DNA from: Crocinitomicaceae bacterium
GTDB lineage: Bacteria > Bacteroidota > Bacteroidia > Flavobacteriales_D > Crocinitomicaceae
Direction of reading: 5' to 3'
Assembly: GCA_029251865.1 (NCBI GenBank)
Contig: JAQXCN010000064.1
Location: 1-45,879 of the forward strand
Length of the DNA stretch: 45,879 nucleotides
The number at the start of each line of letters is the position of its first letter. The stretch's first letter is position 1. Shown here piece by piece: positions 25,089 to 34,553 of this stretch. The position numbers and the translations under genes were made by a program. The notes under the pieces were generated by a model. That model was given only the letters and a program-made list of their open reading frames with translations, was not told where the DNA came from and did not search any database.

Positions 25089-26482
25089 TGGGTAAAAATA
25101 GTCCATGGTTAACTTTATTCTTAGTTTCTGATTACATATCAGCACTATTTTCCTGGGGGGTGTTCTTTTTTTTAAGAAAAACTCTTATTGAAAATCAGGC
25201 GTTTGAATTGGATATTAATTTCTGGTTGGGGGTAGGTTTAATACCATTGTTTTGGATGCTTCTTTATTTCTTTCAAGGTACTTATATAGAAATCAGAAGG
25301 ATGTTTAGGTTAAAGCTTCTTAATTTAACATTGAGTATCAGTGTTCTTGGGTCCTTAATTATCTTTTTTTCAATCATCCTTGATGATCAAGTTCGTTCTT
25401 ATGAGGGGTATTATTGGAACCTACTCATACTATTCGCGGTTCATTTTTTACTGACCTTTACGCCAAGATTAATAATAAATACGTGGTTAGTGCATACCAT
25501 TAGAAAGCCCAATAACGGGTTTAAAACCATTATAATTGGAGGTACTGAAAAGGCTGTTGATATTCTTGAGGAGGTTAAGAAGAATAATAAAAATGTTAAC
25601 TCATTTATCGGTTATATCAATATGAATGGAAATGATCGAATGTTGGATGGTGTTATACCATATTTAGGTCATTTCGATAATTTAGAAGCGCTTTCAAATG
25701 AATATGAAGCAGATGAGTATATCATTGCGATCGAAAGCGCTGAGCACGATAAGCTCATGCAGATTTTATTAAAGATTGATGATGGAATCGTTAGAATCAA
25801 AACATTACCTGATACCTATGTGATTTTGTCTGGAAGTGTTAAGATGACCAATATTTATGGTGCGTTATTACTTGATGTTATATCTGATTCAATGCCATTT
25901 TGGCAAAAGGTTTTAAAGCGGCTTATGGATTTTGTATTTTCTTTAGTGGCAGTTATTTTATTAATTCCGTTTTATTTGTTTTCTGCTATAGCGGTAAAGC
26001 TTTCTTCTCCAGGCCCAATTTTCTTCCTTCAGGAACGAATAGGGAAGGATGGAAGAGTTTTCAAAATATTCAAGTTCAGGACGATGTTTATTGATTCTGA
26101 GAAAAACGGCCCGCAGCTTTCTTCTGAAAATGATCCAAGAATCACGAAAATAGGAAGTTTTATGCGAAAGACAAGATTGGATGAATTCCCACAGTTTTTA
26201 AATGTTCTTTTAGGTCATATGTCTATTGTTGGTCCCAGGCCCGAACGTAAATATTATATTGATCAGATTGCTGAAATAGAACCACAGTACAATCAGTTGA
26301 CTAAAGTAAGGCCAGGAATTACTTCATGGGGCCAAGTTAAATACGGTTATGCAGAAAATGTAGATCAGATGTTACAAAGAATGAAATTTGATTTGCTCTA
26401 TCTTAAAAATAGAAGCATATCTCTTGATGTCAAGATCATGTTACATACTTTGCTAATCGTAATAAAAGCAGAGGGCAAGTAG
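25088..26482 (+). CDS. Polyprenyl-phosphate hexose-1-phosphate transferase (WbaP/WcaJ-like)
   Basis: A 464-aa integral membrane protein that starts polysaccharide repeat assembly by moving a sugar-1-phosphate onto undecaprenyl phosphate. Four N-terminal membrane helices (to about residue 135) precede a Rossmann-like cytoplasmic domain (FKTIIIGGTEKAVDILEEV), one more hydrophobic segment at about 280-300, and the bacterial sugar transferase domain with FKFRTM, RKTRLDEFPQFLNVLLGHMS, VGPRPERKYY and PGITSWGQV. The ATG at 25088 overlaps the lipoprotein stop (TGATG); the frame extends slightly upstream through a TTG, which I reject. The donor sugar is unknown. It converges with lon across 4 bp. Confidence 0.92.
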   Translation: MGKNSPWLTLFLVSDYISALFSWGVFFFLRKTLIENQAFELDINFWLGVGLIPLFWMLLYFFQGTYIEIRRMFRLKLLNLTLSISVLGSLIIFFSIILDDQVRSYEGYYWNLLILFAVHFLLTFTPRLIINTWLVHTIRKPNNGFKTIIIGGTEKAVDILEEVKKNNKNVNSFIGYINMNGNDRMLDGVIPYLGHFDNLEALSNEYEADEYIIAIESAEHDKLMQILLKIDDGIVRIKTLPDTYVILSGSVKMTNIYGALLLDVISDSMPFWQKVLKRLMDFVFSLVAVILLIPFYLFSAIAVKLSSPGPIFFLQERIGKDGRVFKIFKFRTMFIDSEKNGPQLSSENDPRITKIGSFMRKTRLDEFPQFLNVLLGHMSIVGPRPERKYYIDQIAEIEPQYNQLTKVRPGITSWGQVKYGYAENVDQMLQRMKFDLLYLKNRSISLDVKIMLHTLLIVIKAEGK

Positions 26483-26486
26483 TTGA

Positions 26487-28898
26487 TTAAACAAGTGCAA
26501 GCTTCAGCACTTCTTCCATTTTATCAACGTAATGGAAGGTTAATCCTTTAAGGTAGCTTTCTTTTATTTCATCAATGTCTTGTTTGTTTCTAGCACAAAG
26601 TATAATTTCTTTGACACCACTACGTTTCGCAGCAAGTATTTTTTCTTTTATTCCACCGACGGGGAGTACATCACCTCTTAGTGTAATTTCACCAGTCATT
26701 GCAATATTCTTTTTTACTCTTTGTTTAGAAAAAATAGAGGCCAATGAGGTGAGCATTGTTATACCAGCGCTTGGGCCATCTTTAGGCGTAGCACCTTCAG
26801 GTACATGAATGTGCACATTGTGGACGTCAAATGCGTCTTGAGCGACACCTATTATTGAAGCATGCGCTTTAAGGTACTCAAGCGCAATAATAGCAGATTC
26901 TTTCATTACGTCACCTAGGTTTCCTGTTAAAGTGAGTTTTCCCTTCCCGTTGGTTATAGAAGATTCAATAAATAAAATATCTCCTCCAATACTCGTCCAA
27001 GCAAGTCCAGTTACAACACCAAAAGTATTGGAATCGATTGATTTAACTTTTGACCTTCCTGAACCTAAAATGTCAAACAAGTCGTCGGCTGTTAGTTTAG
27101 ATTCAAATGATTCTTCCATTGCAATTTGGCGTGTTCTGTTTCGAACGAGTTTCGCAATTACTTTATCTAAACCTCGCACGCCTGATTCGTTTGTATACGA
27201 TTCAACAACTTGTTTCAATATTTTCTTGCCAAAAATGATATGTTCTTTATTTATACCATGTTCTTTTATTTGTTTTGGAATAAGATGTCTTATCGCTATT
27301 TCAACTTTTTCCTCTAGCGTGTAGCCATTGACCTCAATAATTTCCATTCGATCTCTTAACGGACCTTGAATAGTTGAAAGAGAATTTGATGTAGCAATGA
27401 ATAACACCTTAGAAAGATCAAATTCAGTTTCTATGTAGTTGTCATAGAATGCATTATTTTGCTCAGGGTCAAGAACCTCGAGAAGGGCAGAAGATGGGTC
27501 TCCGTGATTACTTCGTCCAAGTTTATCAATTTCATCTAACACAAACACAGGGTTGGCTTTTTCAGCCTTTTTAAGATTTTGAATAATTCTTCCCGGCATT
27601 GCGCCAATATAGGTTTTTCTATGTCCTCTAATTTCAGATTCGTCATGAAGCCCACCTAGGGACATACGAACGTATTTCCTCCCCAAAGCCTCAGCAATTG
27701 ATTTACCAAGAGATGTTTTCCCAACTCCAGGAGGGCCATAGAAGCAAAGAATAGGTGATTTCATATTCCCTTTTATTTTCAACACAGCCAGGTATTCCAT
27801 AATACGCTCCTTAACTTTCTCAAGTCCAAAATGATCTCTTTCTAATATTTTTCGCGCCCTTTTCAAGTTCAGATTGTCTTTAGAAAACTCGTTCCAGGGT
27901 AAATCAACCATGGTTTCTATATAGTTCATTTGAACAGTGTATTCCGCGCCTTGAGGGTTCATTCTTTGGAGCTTTTCGAGTTCTTTATGAAACAACTTGT
28001 CCACCTCTTTTGTCCATTTCTTAGTTTTCGCACGTTTCTTAAAATCTCTAACATCCTGTTCTTGCGGATTATCGCCAAGTTCATCCTGAATGGTTCGCAT
28101 TTGTTGGTGTAGAAAATATTCGCGTTGTTGTTTATCGAGGTCCTTTCTAACTTTGTTGTGAATTTCATTACGCATTTCTAACATCTGAGACTCCATTGAA
28201 AGATGCTCTAGCACTTTCATAACGCGTGCTTTTAATTCCATTTCCTCCAACATTTCTTGCTTTTTAGCAACGTCTGCATTCATATTTGAGGAAATGAAAT
28301 TCACTAGGAAAGTCGGACTATCTATATTTTTAATCGCGAATTGAGCCTCAGAGGGAATGTTTGGGCTATCTTTTATAATTTGTAAAGCCAAATCTTTGAT
28401 GTTCTTGAACATCATATTTAATTCTTTATTTGCGGTATCAAATTTTTGTTCTTTGAGAATTTCCACTTTAGCCCGCATGAATGGGTCTGTTTGTGTCATC
28501 TCAAGCATTTTAAACCTTCTTTTTCCTTGAATTATAACAGTGGAACTTCCGTCTGGCATCTTTAATAGTCTGACGATTTGTGCAACGGTTCCGATTACAT
28601 GTAAGTCCTTAAATTCAGGCGATTCCTCTTCTTGAGATTTTTGAGAAACAACACCGATTATTTTATTTCCTTTGTTCGCTTCTTGGATCAATTTGATTGA
28701 CTTGTCTCTGCCAACAGTAATAGGGATTACTACACCAGGAAATAACACATTGTTTCTTAGTGGAAGAATTGGAAGATTTTCTGGAAAGTCTTGATTATTT
28801 ACTGTTTCTTCCTCTTCGGCAGTCGTTAATGGTATAAATTCCGCATCAGATTCAAGGTTTGATAAGTTTAATAAGGAGGGGTCAAAAAGGTCGTTCAT
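26487..28898 (-). CDS. lon: ATP-dependent Lon protease
   Basis: An 803-aa Lon: substrate-binding N-terminal domain (about residues 40-250; [17 protein letters not shown]), AAA+ module with Walker A GPPGVGKT (388-395), Walker [10 protein letters not shown], and a proteolytic domain with Ser710 in KDGPSAG and Lys753 in GGIKEK as the Ser-Lys dyad. It degrades misfolded and some regulatory proteins in the cytoplasm. The first ~38 residues form an acidic extension. A perfect inverted repeat lies 11 bp upstream of the ATG (28910-28924), suggesting regulated expression. Confidence 0.97.
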   Translation of the reverse strand: MNDLFDPSLLNLSNLESDAEFIPLTTAEEEETVNNQDFPENLPILPLRNNVLFPGVVIPITVGRDKSIKLIQEANKGNKIIGVVSQKSQEEESPEFKDLHVIGTVAQIVRLLKMPDGSSTVIIQGKRRFKMLEMTQTDPFMRAKVEILKEQKFDTANKELNMMFKNIKDLALQIIKDSPNIPSEAQFAIKNIDSPTFLVNFISSNMNADVAKKQEMLEEMELKARVMKVLEHLSMESQMLEMRNEIHNKVRKDLDKQQREYFLHQQMRTIQDELGDNPQEQDVRDFKKRAKTKKWTKEVDKLFHKELEKLQRMNPQGAEYTVQMNYIETMVDLPWNEFSKDNLNLKRARKILERDHFGLEKVKERIMEYLAVLKIKGNMKSPILCFYGPPGVGKTSLGKSIAEALGRKYVRMSLGGLHDESEIRGHRKTYIGAMPGRIIQNLKKAEKANPVFVLDEIDKLGRSNHGDPSSALLEVLDPEQNNAFYDNYIETEFDLSKVLFIATSNSLSTIQGPLRDRMEIIEVNGYTLEEKVEIAIRHLIPKQIKEHGINKEHIIFGKKILKQVVESYTNESGVRGLDKVIAKLVRNRTRQIAMEESFESKLTADDLFDILGSGRSKVKSIDSNTFGVVTGLAWTSIGGDILFIESSITNGKGKLTLTGNLGDVMKESAIIALEYLKAHASIIGVAQDAFDVHNVHIHVPEGATPKDGPSAGITMLTSLASIFSKQRVKKNIAMTGEITLRGDVLPVGGIKEKILAAKRSGVKEIILCARNKQDIDEIKESYLKGLTFHYVDKMEEVLKLALV

Positions 28899-28909
28899 AT
28901 CGTATAATT

Positions 28910-28924
28910 ATGACATAATGTCAT
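28910..28924. repeat. Inverted repeat upstream of lon, candidate operator
   Basis: ATGACAT-A-ATGTCAT: perfect 7-bp arms around one base, 11 bp before the lon start. It contains a TGACA/TGTCA pair typical of dimeric regulator sites but is not the CIRCE element. Because it lies in the expected leader or promoter region of lon, it may link lon to a stress regulator; the regulator is unknown. Confidence 0.45.
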
Positions 28925-29023
28925 TGAAAGTTGTAATTTTTATGATTTTACAATAAAACATTGCAATAGGCCATAGGGTTCAATCCTTATGCCAAAAAAA
29001 ACATTTCTGAAAAATTGTCGCTT

Positions 29024-30160
29024 TTAAGGTCGTTGAAGAGAGAGCTTCTTCAGGATATTTCGATCCGAAGTCTCTAGTTTTAAGTCTCTTCTTGCCATCA
29101 TGTTGTTAGCTGCTTCAAATACTTTATCTAGATGATTTGCATCTTCTTTTTCATTATTAATCCATGAAAAACTTGAAAGATGTTTCTTGGGAAAGCCTTC
29201 AGTGAAGATGTTACAAGCAACTCCAACGACGGTAGCAGTATTAAACATTGTATTAATGGCGCATTTGGAAAAATCCCCCATACTTAATCCCATAAATTGA
29301 ATTTCCGTATTGATTTCCTTATTTTCCTTGTAGGAGTATGTTCTCACATTTGAATAGTTATTTTTCAAATTTGAGGTGTTCGTATCAGCACCAAGGTTAC
29401 ACCATTCTCCAATGATTGAATTGCCAAGGAAGCCATCATGTCCTTTATTTGAATAAGCCTGAAATACTACATTACTAAGCTCGCCACCAACTTTACAGAA
29501 GGGACCAATAGTTGTTGCGCCATAAATCTTAGCTCCCATTTTGAGGGTTGCAGATTCGCAAAGAGCAAGTCCGCCTCTTATGAGTGAACCTTCCATTATT
29601 TCAGCATTTTTTCCGATATAAATAACTCCAGATGTCGTGTTTAGTGTACAGCCTTCAATACGCGCTCCTTTTTCAATAAATAAATTTTCAGTGGGTCCGA
29701 TTAGGAGGTTTGTGCCAGACAGAGGTAAGCTCTCTCTTTCTGAGGTTAAATAATTAAAATCTTGAATCAAAGCGTTATGATTACTCTTGAAAAGATCCCA
29801 TCTTTCTTCGATAATAATGAGATCATTCCCCAAATAAATAAGCTTGTTTTCACCGCTGCCTTTTTTCGCAAGAAGTAGGTTGTCTTTGTAAAGGCTTTGG
29901 TTTTCTTCCAGGTGTATAAGAGTTGCAATAAACTCTTGATTAGGTATGACACATGCATTAACCAAAAGGTCAGCATCTATTTTTGGGTATTTTTCACTTA
30001 GATAATCCTCTGTTTCAAATCCAAAAGAAGCATCGGGTAAAAGGAGGGCGTAACGTTCTTGATTTGTGTGAATCCCCATACGTAAACAAGCAATCGGTCT
30101 TGTTAAGCTAAGTGGGGCAAAGTTTTTATGTTTACCAAAATCTCCAAGATTAAACTTCAT
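29024..30160 (-). CDS. GlmU-like putative sugar nucleotidyltransferase with left-handed beta-helix
   Basis: A 378-aa protein of the Bacteroidota GlmU-like family. The N-terminus (NLGDFGKHKNFAPLSLTRPIACLRMGIHTNQE) fits a nucleotidyltransferase domain in which the usual GGxGTR loop is degenerate, and the C-terminal half (about residues 150-330) shows hexapeptide-repeat character (LIGPTENLFIEKGARIEG, VIYIGKNAEIMEG, IIGEWCNLGADTNTSNLKN). Members are annotated as UDP-GlcNAc or glucose-1-phosphate transferases but the reaction is unproven. The gene follows the symporter by 1 bp and probably shares its transcript. Confidence 0.82.
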   Translation of the reverse strand: MKFNLGDFGKHKNFAPLSLTRPIACLRMGIHTNQERYALLLPDASFGFETEDYLSEKYPKIDADLLVNACVIPNQEFIATLIHLEENQSLYKDNLLLAKKGSGENKLIYLGNDLIIIEERWDLFKSNHNALIQDFNYLTSERESLPLSGTNLLIGPTENLFIEKGARIEGCTLNTTSGVIYIGKNAEIMEGSLIRGGLALCESATLKMGAKIYGATTIGPFCKVGGELSNVVFQAYSNKGHDGFLGNSIIGEWCNLGADTNTSNLKNNYSNVRTYSYKENKEINTEIQFMGLSMGDFSKCAINTMFNTATVVGVACNIFTEGFPKKHLSSFSWINNEKEDANHLDKVFEAANNMMARRDLKLETSDRNILKKLSLQRP

Positions 30161-30161
30161 T

Positions 30162-31652
30162 TTAGGATTTTTTAATGTTTTTCGAACAAATTAAAAGTAA
30201 TGTAAAGGTAAGAAAGGCATTTAAAATTATAATTTCGAATCCAAAAGTATATGCCCCAAGTATACCTTCGGCTCCTTTTTCAACACCAGGAGCACCTTTT
30301 GAATAATACCACAGATAAAAAGTGATTAATATTGAAAGGAATCCTGCAATAGGGATCGTCTTGTCTTTTATACTTCTGGAGGAAAGAATTCCAAAAAAGA
30401 AAATTCCAATGAGTGGTCCGTAGGTAAAACCGGCAAATTTCATCAGTAACCCTATTGCTGAGTCATTGGTAAAATGATGTAAAATCAAAACGACACAAAC
30501 AATGAGAATAGATACGAGTACGTGTATCGTTCTTCTTGTATTAACCTCTTTTTCGGGTTTCTTATTTTTTTCTGGTGTAAGGTCAATGTAAATCGAAGTT
30601 GTTAAAGAGGTGAGGGCGGAGTCAGCACTCGAGTATGCCGCAGCTATTAGTCCTAAAAGAAATAAAACACCTATAAAAACTGGTGTGTTTGAATCCATCG
30701 CTATTGCTGAGAAGAGCATGTCTGGCTTATCAAAGGGAATAGAATTTGACGATGCATACATATACAATAGTGCGCCAAGGAATAAGAAAATAAGATTAAC
30801 AATGATTAAAACACTGGCCATGCTTATCATATTCTTTTGGGCATCTTTGAGGTTCTTGCAACTCAAATTCTTTTGCATCATGTCTTGGTCTAATCCGGTC
30901 ATTCCAATAGCTATAAAAATGCCGCCAAAGAAATGTTTTAAAAAATGATTTGGCCCATTTAAATTGTCAAAGAAAAATATCTTTGAATATGGTCCATTAG
31001 AAACCTGGTCAATTATATTTTGTCCCTCATTTGAGGGTAGTGTATTTGCAATAAAATAAGAAGTAAGACAAACAGAGATCAACATGAATGCAGTTTGAAG
31101 CGTATCGGTCCATACTATTGTCTTTATGCCGCCCTTATTGGTGTATAGCCAAATCAGAATGATACAGATTGAAACTGTTGCCTCAAAAGGAATTCCCCAA
31201 TCGTCAAATAGTATTAGTTGCAATACTTCTGCGACGAGCATTAGTCGTACAGATGCACCTATTACTCTCGAGATTAGAAATAGAACAGCTCCTGTTTTGT
31301 GACTTAATAGACCAAAACGATCCTTAAGGTATTCATAAATAGAGACTACGTTAAGTTTGTAGTAAATGGGAAGCAGAATGTATGTAATGATTAAATACCC
31401 AATGAAATAACCGAGTACAGCTTGCATATAACTGAACTGATTACTTTCATTCCCAACCCATCCTGGAACAGATAAGAATGTAACACCACTCAGTGAGGCA
31501 CCAATCATGCCAAAAGCGACAAGGTACCAAGGAGATTGCCTTTCCCCTATAAAAAAACCATCGTTTCCATTGGCTTTCGATGTGAAAAATGAAACAGATA
31601 CGAGAAGTCCAAAATATAGAACGAGAATAGAAACGACTAAAATTGGGTTCAT
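30162..31652 (-). CDS. Sodium:solute symporter (SSS family)
   Basis: A 496-aa protein with about 13 hydrophobic helices. The first helices (VSILVLYFGLLVSVSFFTSK, YLVAFGMIGASLSGVTFLSVPG) and GLIAAAYSSADSALTSLTTSI, which contains conserved sodium-site residues, identify the SSS family. Substrates range from sugars to amino acids and cannot be decided here; co-transcription with the GlmU-like gene hints at a sugar or amino sugar. It is divergent from the DUF7935-like gene, with a -7 box at 31678-31685. Confidence 0.92.
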   Translation of the reverse strand: MNPILVVSILVLYFGLLVSVSFFTSKANGNDGFFIGERQSPWYLVAFGMIGASLSGVTFLSVPGWVGNESNQFSYMQAVLGYFIGYLIITYILLPIYYKLNVVSIYEYLKDRFGLLSHKTGAVLFLISRVIGASVRLMLVAEVLQLILFDDWGIPFEATVSICIILIWLYTNKGGIKTIVWTDTLQTAFMLISVCLTSYFIANTLPSNEGQNIIDQVSNGPYSKIFFFDNLNGPNHFLKHFFGGIFIAIGMTGLDQDMMQKNLSCKNLKDAQKNMISMASVLIIVNLIFLFLGALLYMYASSNSIPFDKPDMLFSAIAMDSNTPVFIGVLFLLGLIAAAYSSADSALTSLTTSIYIDLTPEKNKKPEKEVNTRRTIHVLVSILIVCVVLILHHFTNDSAIGLLMKFAGFTYGPLIGIFFFGILSSRSIKDKTIPIAGFLSILITFYLWYYSKGAPGVEKGAEGILGAYTFGFEIIILNAFLTFTLLLICSKNIKKS

Positions 31653-31677
31653 AAATGTTTAATTTTAAGTAACACTG

Positions 31678-31685
31678 CAAATGTA
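31678..31685 (-). promoter_or_regulatory. -7 promoter box for the symporter/GlmU-like operon
   Basis: TACATTTG on the minus strand matches TAnnTTTG and lies 25 bp upstream of the ATG at 31652. No -33 element was recognised at the standard distance. Confidence 0.45.
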
Positions 31686-31722
31686 TCTTTATTTGTCTTT
31701 TCGCGTTAAATGAAAAGGTAAG

Positions 31723-31730
31723 TATATTTG
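31723..31730 (+). promoter_or_regulatory. -7 promoter box for the DUF7935-like gene
   Basis: TATATTTG matches TAnnTTTG and ends 12 bp before the ATG at 31743, implying a very short leader. Confidence 0.45.
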
Positions 31731-31742
31731 TAAAAACTGAAT

Positions 31743-32264
31743 ATGAGCACTTTGATATTTTTTTTAATAACTGTCGTTAGTTGTAGTTCACTAGTGGCAT
31801 TGGTTTATCTTTTTTTAAAAAAGCAGGGTGATAAAGATGTTATCAAGCTCAGAACTGAGTTGCATAAGCAGCGTCAAGAATTCTTTTTACCGAGTAGATT
31901 GGATGCTTATCAGCGTTCGGTTTTACTTTTAGAGCGGATTCATCCAAATAGTCTTATTATGCGCATTCACGATCCAAATATGAATGCTGCCATGTTTCAA
32001 GCAGAGTTAGTGAAGTCAGTAAGAAATGAATTTGAGCATAATTTGGCACAGCAAATATTTATTTCAACCGCAAATTGGGATATTATAAGAAACTCAAAAG
32101 ACGAAGTCATTAAATTGATTCATATGGCCGGGAGTCAAATGAATAAAAAATCTACAAGTAAAGATCTTTCCGAAAAGATATTCGAAATTTTAGCTCAAGT
32201 CGATGACTTCCCGACGAGTATTGCCGTTAAAATAATCAAGAAAGAATTTCAGGAATTATTTTAG
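31743..32264 (+). CDS. DUF7935-like membrane-anchored protein
   Basis: A 173-aa protein with one N-terminal membrane helix (about residues 3-25) and a helical cytoplasmic part. The motif FFLPSRLDAYQRSVLLLERI (about 49-68), then FQAELVKSVRNEFEHNLAQQIFIS and WDIIRNSKDE, match a conserved Bacteroidota family that I recall as DUF7935. No function is known to me. The 3' end overlaps the convergent thiolase gene by 9 bp. Confidence 0.78.
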   Translation: MSTLIFFLITVVSCSSLVALVYLFLKKQGDKDVIKLRTELHKQRQEFFLPSRLDAYQRSVLLLERIHPNSLIMRIHDPNMNAAMFQAELVKSVRNEFEHNLAQQIFISTANWDIIRNSKDEVIKLIHMAGSQMNKKSTSKDLSEKIFEILAQVDDFPTSIAVKIIKKEFQELF

Positions 32265-33437
32265 TAGTTCTATTACACCTGCTGCACCTTGACCGGTACC
32301 AACGCACATAGTTACCATACCATACTTTTGCTTTCTTCTTCTCATTTCGTTAATCAGCTGAACACTTAATTTTCCTCCTGTGCATCCTAGTGGATGACCA
32401 AGAGCAATAGCACCTCCATTAACGTTTACTATTTCTGGATTAAGACCAGTTTCTCTTAATACGGCAAGTGATTGTGATGCAAATGCTTCATTGAGTTCTA
32501 CCAGACCAATATCACTCATGCTAAGCCCAGCTTGTTTTAATGCCTTAGGAATTGCATCAACAGGACCGATACCCATTATTCTTGGTTCTACGCCGACAGT
32601 AGCATAGGACACAAGTCTTGCTATAGGCTCGAGATTTAATTCTTTTACCATCTTTTCAGACATGACCATTACAAAAGCGGCACCGTCAGAGGTTTGAGAG
32701 GAATTGCCTGCAGTGACCGAACCGCCTTGCGCAAATACAGGGCGCAATGAATTTAGTTTTTCGATTGTGCTCGCTCGAGGTCCTTCATCCGTATCAACCG
32801 TAAAATGATTTACTTGTCGCTTTTCATCAGCATCAAGAAATATATGCTCTACTTCTATAGGAACAATTTCGTCCTTGAATTTTCCTTCTTTTATCGCTTT
32901 TATGGCTTTTTCGTGAGAGCGAAGGGCAAAGGCATCTTGATCTTCTCGAGAAATATTAAATTGTTGGGCAACTGCCTCTGCAGTTAGTCCCATTCCCCAA
33001 TACCAATTAGGATTTTCTTTCCCTACACGCGCGTTAGGAACAATCCGCCATCCACCCATAGCCATAACAGACATTGATTCAGCACCGCCTGCTATGATAC
33101 AATCCGCCATACCTGCCTCAATCTTTGCTTGAGCAAGGGCGATAGTTTCTAGACCTGAAGCGCAATATCGATTGACGGTCATTCCGGGTACTTTATCTGT
33201 ATCAAGCCCCATGAGAGATAGCATTCTACCCATATTTAAGCCCTGTTCAGCTTCCGGAGTCGCATTTCCAACAATTACATCATCAATGCGCTCTTTATCC
33301 AGGTTAGGGATGCTTTTTACCAAATGTTTGATTACAGAAGCCCCGATATCATCAGGTCTGTAAAATCTAAAGCCACCTTTCTTGGCTTTTCCTACTGCGG
33401 ATCTGTATCCCGCTACTATATATGCTGTGTTACTCAT
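32256..33437 (-). CDS. Acetyl-CoA acyltransferase (thiolase)
   Basis: A 393-aa thiolase. Cys92 in NRYCASGLE is the acyl-accepting nucleophile, His348 in GHPLGCTGG and Cys378 in CVGTGQGAA complete the active site, and GGAESMSVMAMGG and NEAFASQSLAVLRE are family motifs. The length and loop sequences fit degradative FadA/FadI-type 3-ketoacyl-CoA thiolases of beta-oxidation rather than a biosynthetic acetoacetyl-CoA thiolase, but specificity cannot be settled by sequence alone. No other beta-oxidation gene is within the window. Confidence 0.92.
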   Translation of the reverse strand: MSNTAYIVAGYRSAVGKAKKGGFRFYRPDDIGASVIKHLVKSIPNLDKERIDDVIVGNATPEAEQGLNMGRMLSLMGLDTDKVPGMTVNRYCASGLETIALAQAKIEAGMADCIIAGGAESMSVMAMGGWRIVPNARVGKENPNWYWGMGLTAEAVAQQFNISREDQDAFALRSHEKAIKAIKEGKFKDEIVPIEVEHIFLDADEKRQVNHFTVDTDEGPRASTIEKLNSLRPVFAQGGSVTAGNSSQTSDGAAFVMVMSEKMVKELNLEPIARLVSYATVGVEPRIMGIGPVDAIPKALKQAGLSMSDIGLVELNEAFASQSLAVLRETGLNPEIVNVNGGAIALGHPLGCTGGKLSVQLINEMRRRKQKYGMVTMCVGTGQGAAGVIELLK

Positions 33438-33489
33438 TTTTAAAAACTTTAAATGGCTTCGGTATATTCGTTAAATTTACTAAAAATAT

Positions 33490-33505
33490 ATTATGCACGC
33501 ATAAT
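33490..33505. repeat. Inverted repeat between dedA and the thiolase gene
   Basis: ATTATGC-AC-GCATAAT: perfect 7-bp arms. On the minus strand it is followed by a T-rich run, so it could be a weak terminator for the comEC-rhodanese-dedA run. Equally, it lies 53 bp upstream of the thiolase start and could be an operator for a fatty-acid regulator. The sequence does not decide between these. Confidence 0.4.
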
Positions 33506-33517
33506 TTAATTTTGATT

Positions 33518-34192
33518 TTATTGCCTTTGTGACTTTATTTTGGCCCGGATAAATTCAATTAGCATTGGCAGTAGTGAAAGGCCAATTATACCAAAGATTA
33601 CTGTTTCAAAATTACGTTGAACAATGGGAAGGTTTCCAAAGAAGAAACCTAAAAGAGTTAAAGCAAAAACCCAAGTTATACCCCCTATAATACTGTATCT
33701 TATATACTTAAGGTATTTCATTTCACCGACACCTGCAACAAAAGGAGCAAAAGTTCGCACTATAGGAACGTACCTTGCGAGAATTATTGTTTTTGGCCCG
33801 TGCTTGTCGTAAAACGCTTGTGTTTTATCAATGTAGGACTGCTTTACAATTTGTCTGCCTCTTATTTTCCATTGCATTACTTTGAGGCCTATATTTTTTC
33901 CTATGTAGTAATTGAGATTGTCACCAATAAACGCAGCAGAACATAATAAGGGAAGTACAATCCAAAGGCTTAGTTCTGCTGTTTGTCCATTGTGAACTAC
34001 CCCTGCACAAAACGTTCCTGCAGCGAAAAGTAAAGAGTCTCCTGGAAGCAAAGGCATTACAACCAACCCTGTTTCAACAAATACGATTAGGAAAAGAATT
34101 AGGTAAATCCAATTTCCATAATCCATAATTAAGGTAAAGAGATGTGCGTCCAGATGAAGGATAAAGTCAATGAGTTGATGAATTAAGTCCAT
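33518..34192 (-). CDS. DedA-family membrane protein
   Basis: A 224-aa DedA protein with about five hydrophobic segments. The motif ARYVPIVRTFAPFVAGVGEM (about 132-151) carries the conserved arginines, and GLVVMPLLPGDSLLFAAG (about 43-60) is the other re-entrant-loop signature. DedA proteins are linked to undecaprenyl-phosphate or phospholipid translocation and to proton homeostasis. Its ATG immediately follows the stop of the rhodanese gene (TAA-ATG), so the two are coupled. Confidence 0.93.
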   Translation of the reverse strand: MDLIHQLIDFILHLDAHLFTLIMDYGNWIYLILFLIVFVETGLVVMPLLPGDSLLFAAGTFCAGVVHNGQTAELSLWIVLPLLCSAAFIGDNLNYYIGKNIGLKVMQWKIRGRQIVKQSYIDKTQAFYDKHGPKTIILARYVPIVRTFAPFVAGVGEMKYLKYIRYSIIGGITWVFALTLLGFFFGNLPIVQRNFETVIFGIIGLSLLPMLIEFIRAKIKSQRQ

Positions 34193-34510
34193 TTATTCAA
34201 GAATTAAACTTGGATCGTTTTTTTGTTGCCAACCTGTAATTCCATCTGTCATGACCAGTATATTACTGAATCCTTTTTCGCATTTTAGAAGATTTGCTAA
34301 TGCCTCAGCTCTCTGTCCTGTTTTACACATTAAAACATAAGTTTTGTCATTGTTAAGGTCTTTTACATTGTCCAATAAGGTTTGCATGGGTATATTTTTG
34401 CAGCCAATATTTGAAAATTCATATTCAAAAGTCTCCCGAATATCAATTACCTCAATATTTGCGTTGTTATTGGTTCTCCGTTTACATTCTTTCGGGCAAA
34501 TGGTATTCAT
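34193..34510 (-). CDS. Rhodanese-like single-domain protein
   Basis: A 105-aa rhodanese fold: IEVIDIRETFEYE with the conserved IDIRE motif and active-site loop CKTGQRAEA holding the catalytic cysteine. The ATG at 34510 (MNTICPKECKRR) is preferred; the frame extends upstream into the comEC 3' end with a hydrophobic, unlikely leader. It is cytoplasmic and may bind persulfide sulfur. It lies between comEC and dedA on one minus-strand run. Confidence 0.88.
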   Translation of the reverse strand: MNTICPKECKRRTNNNANIEVIDIRETFEYEFSNIGCKNIPMQTLLDNVKDLNNDKTYVLMCKTGQRAEALANLLKCEKGFSNILVMTDGITGWQQKNDPSLILE

Positions 34511-34553
34511 ACTTTGATTTTTTGTAAAGATAAAATTTAGCAGATAATTGGCT

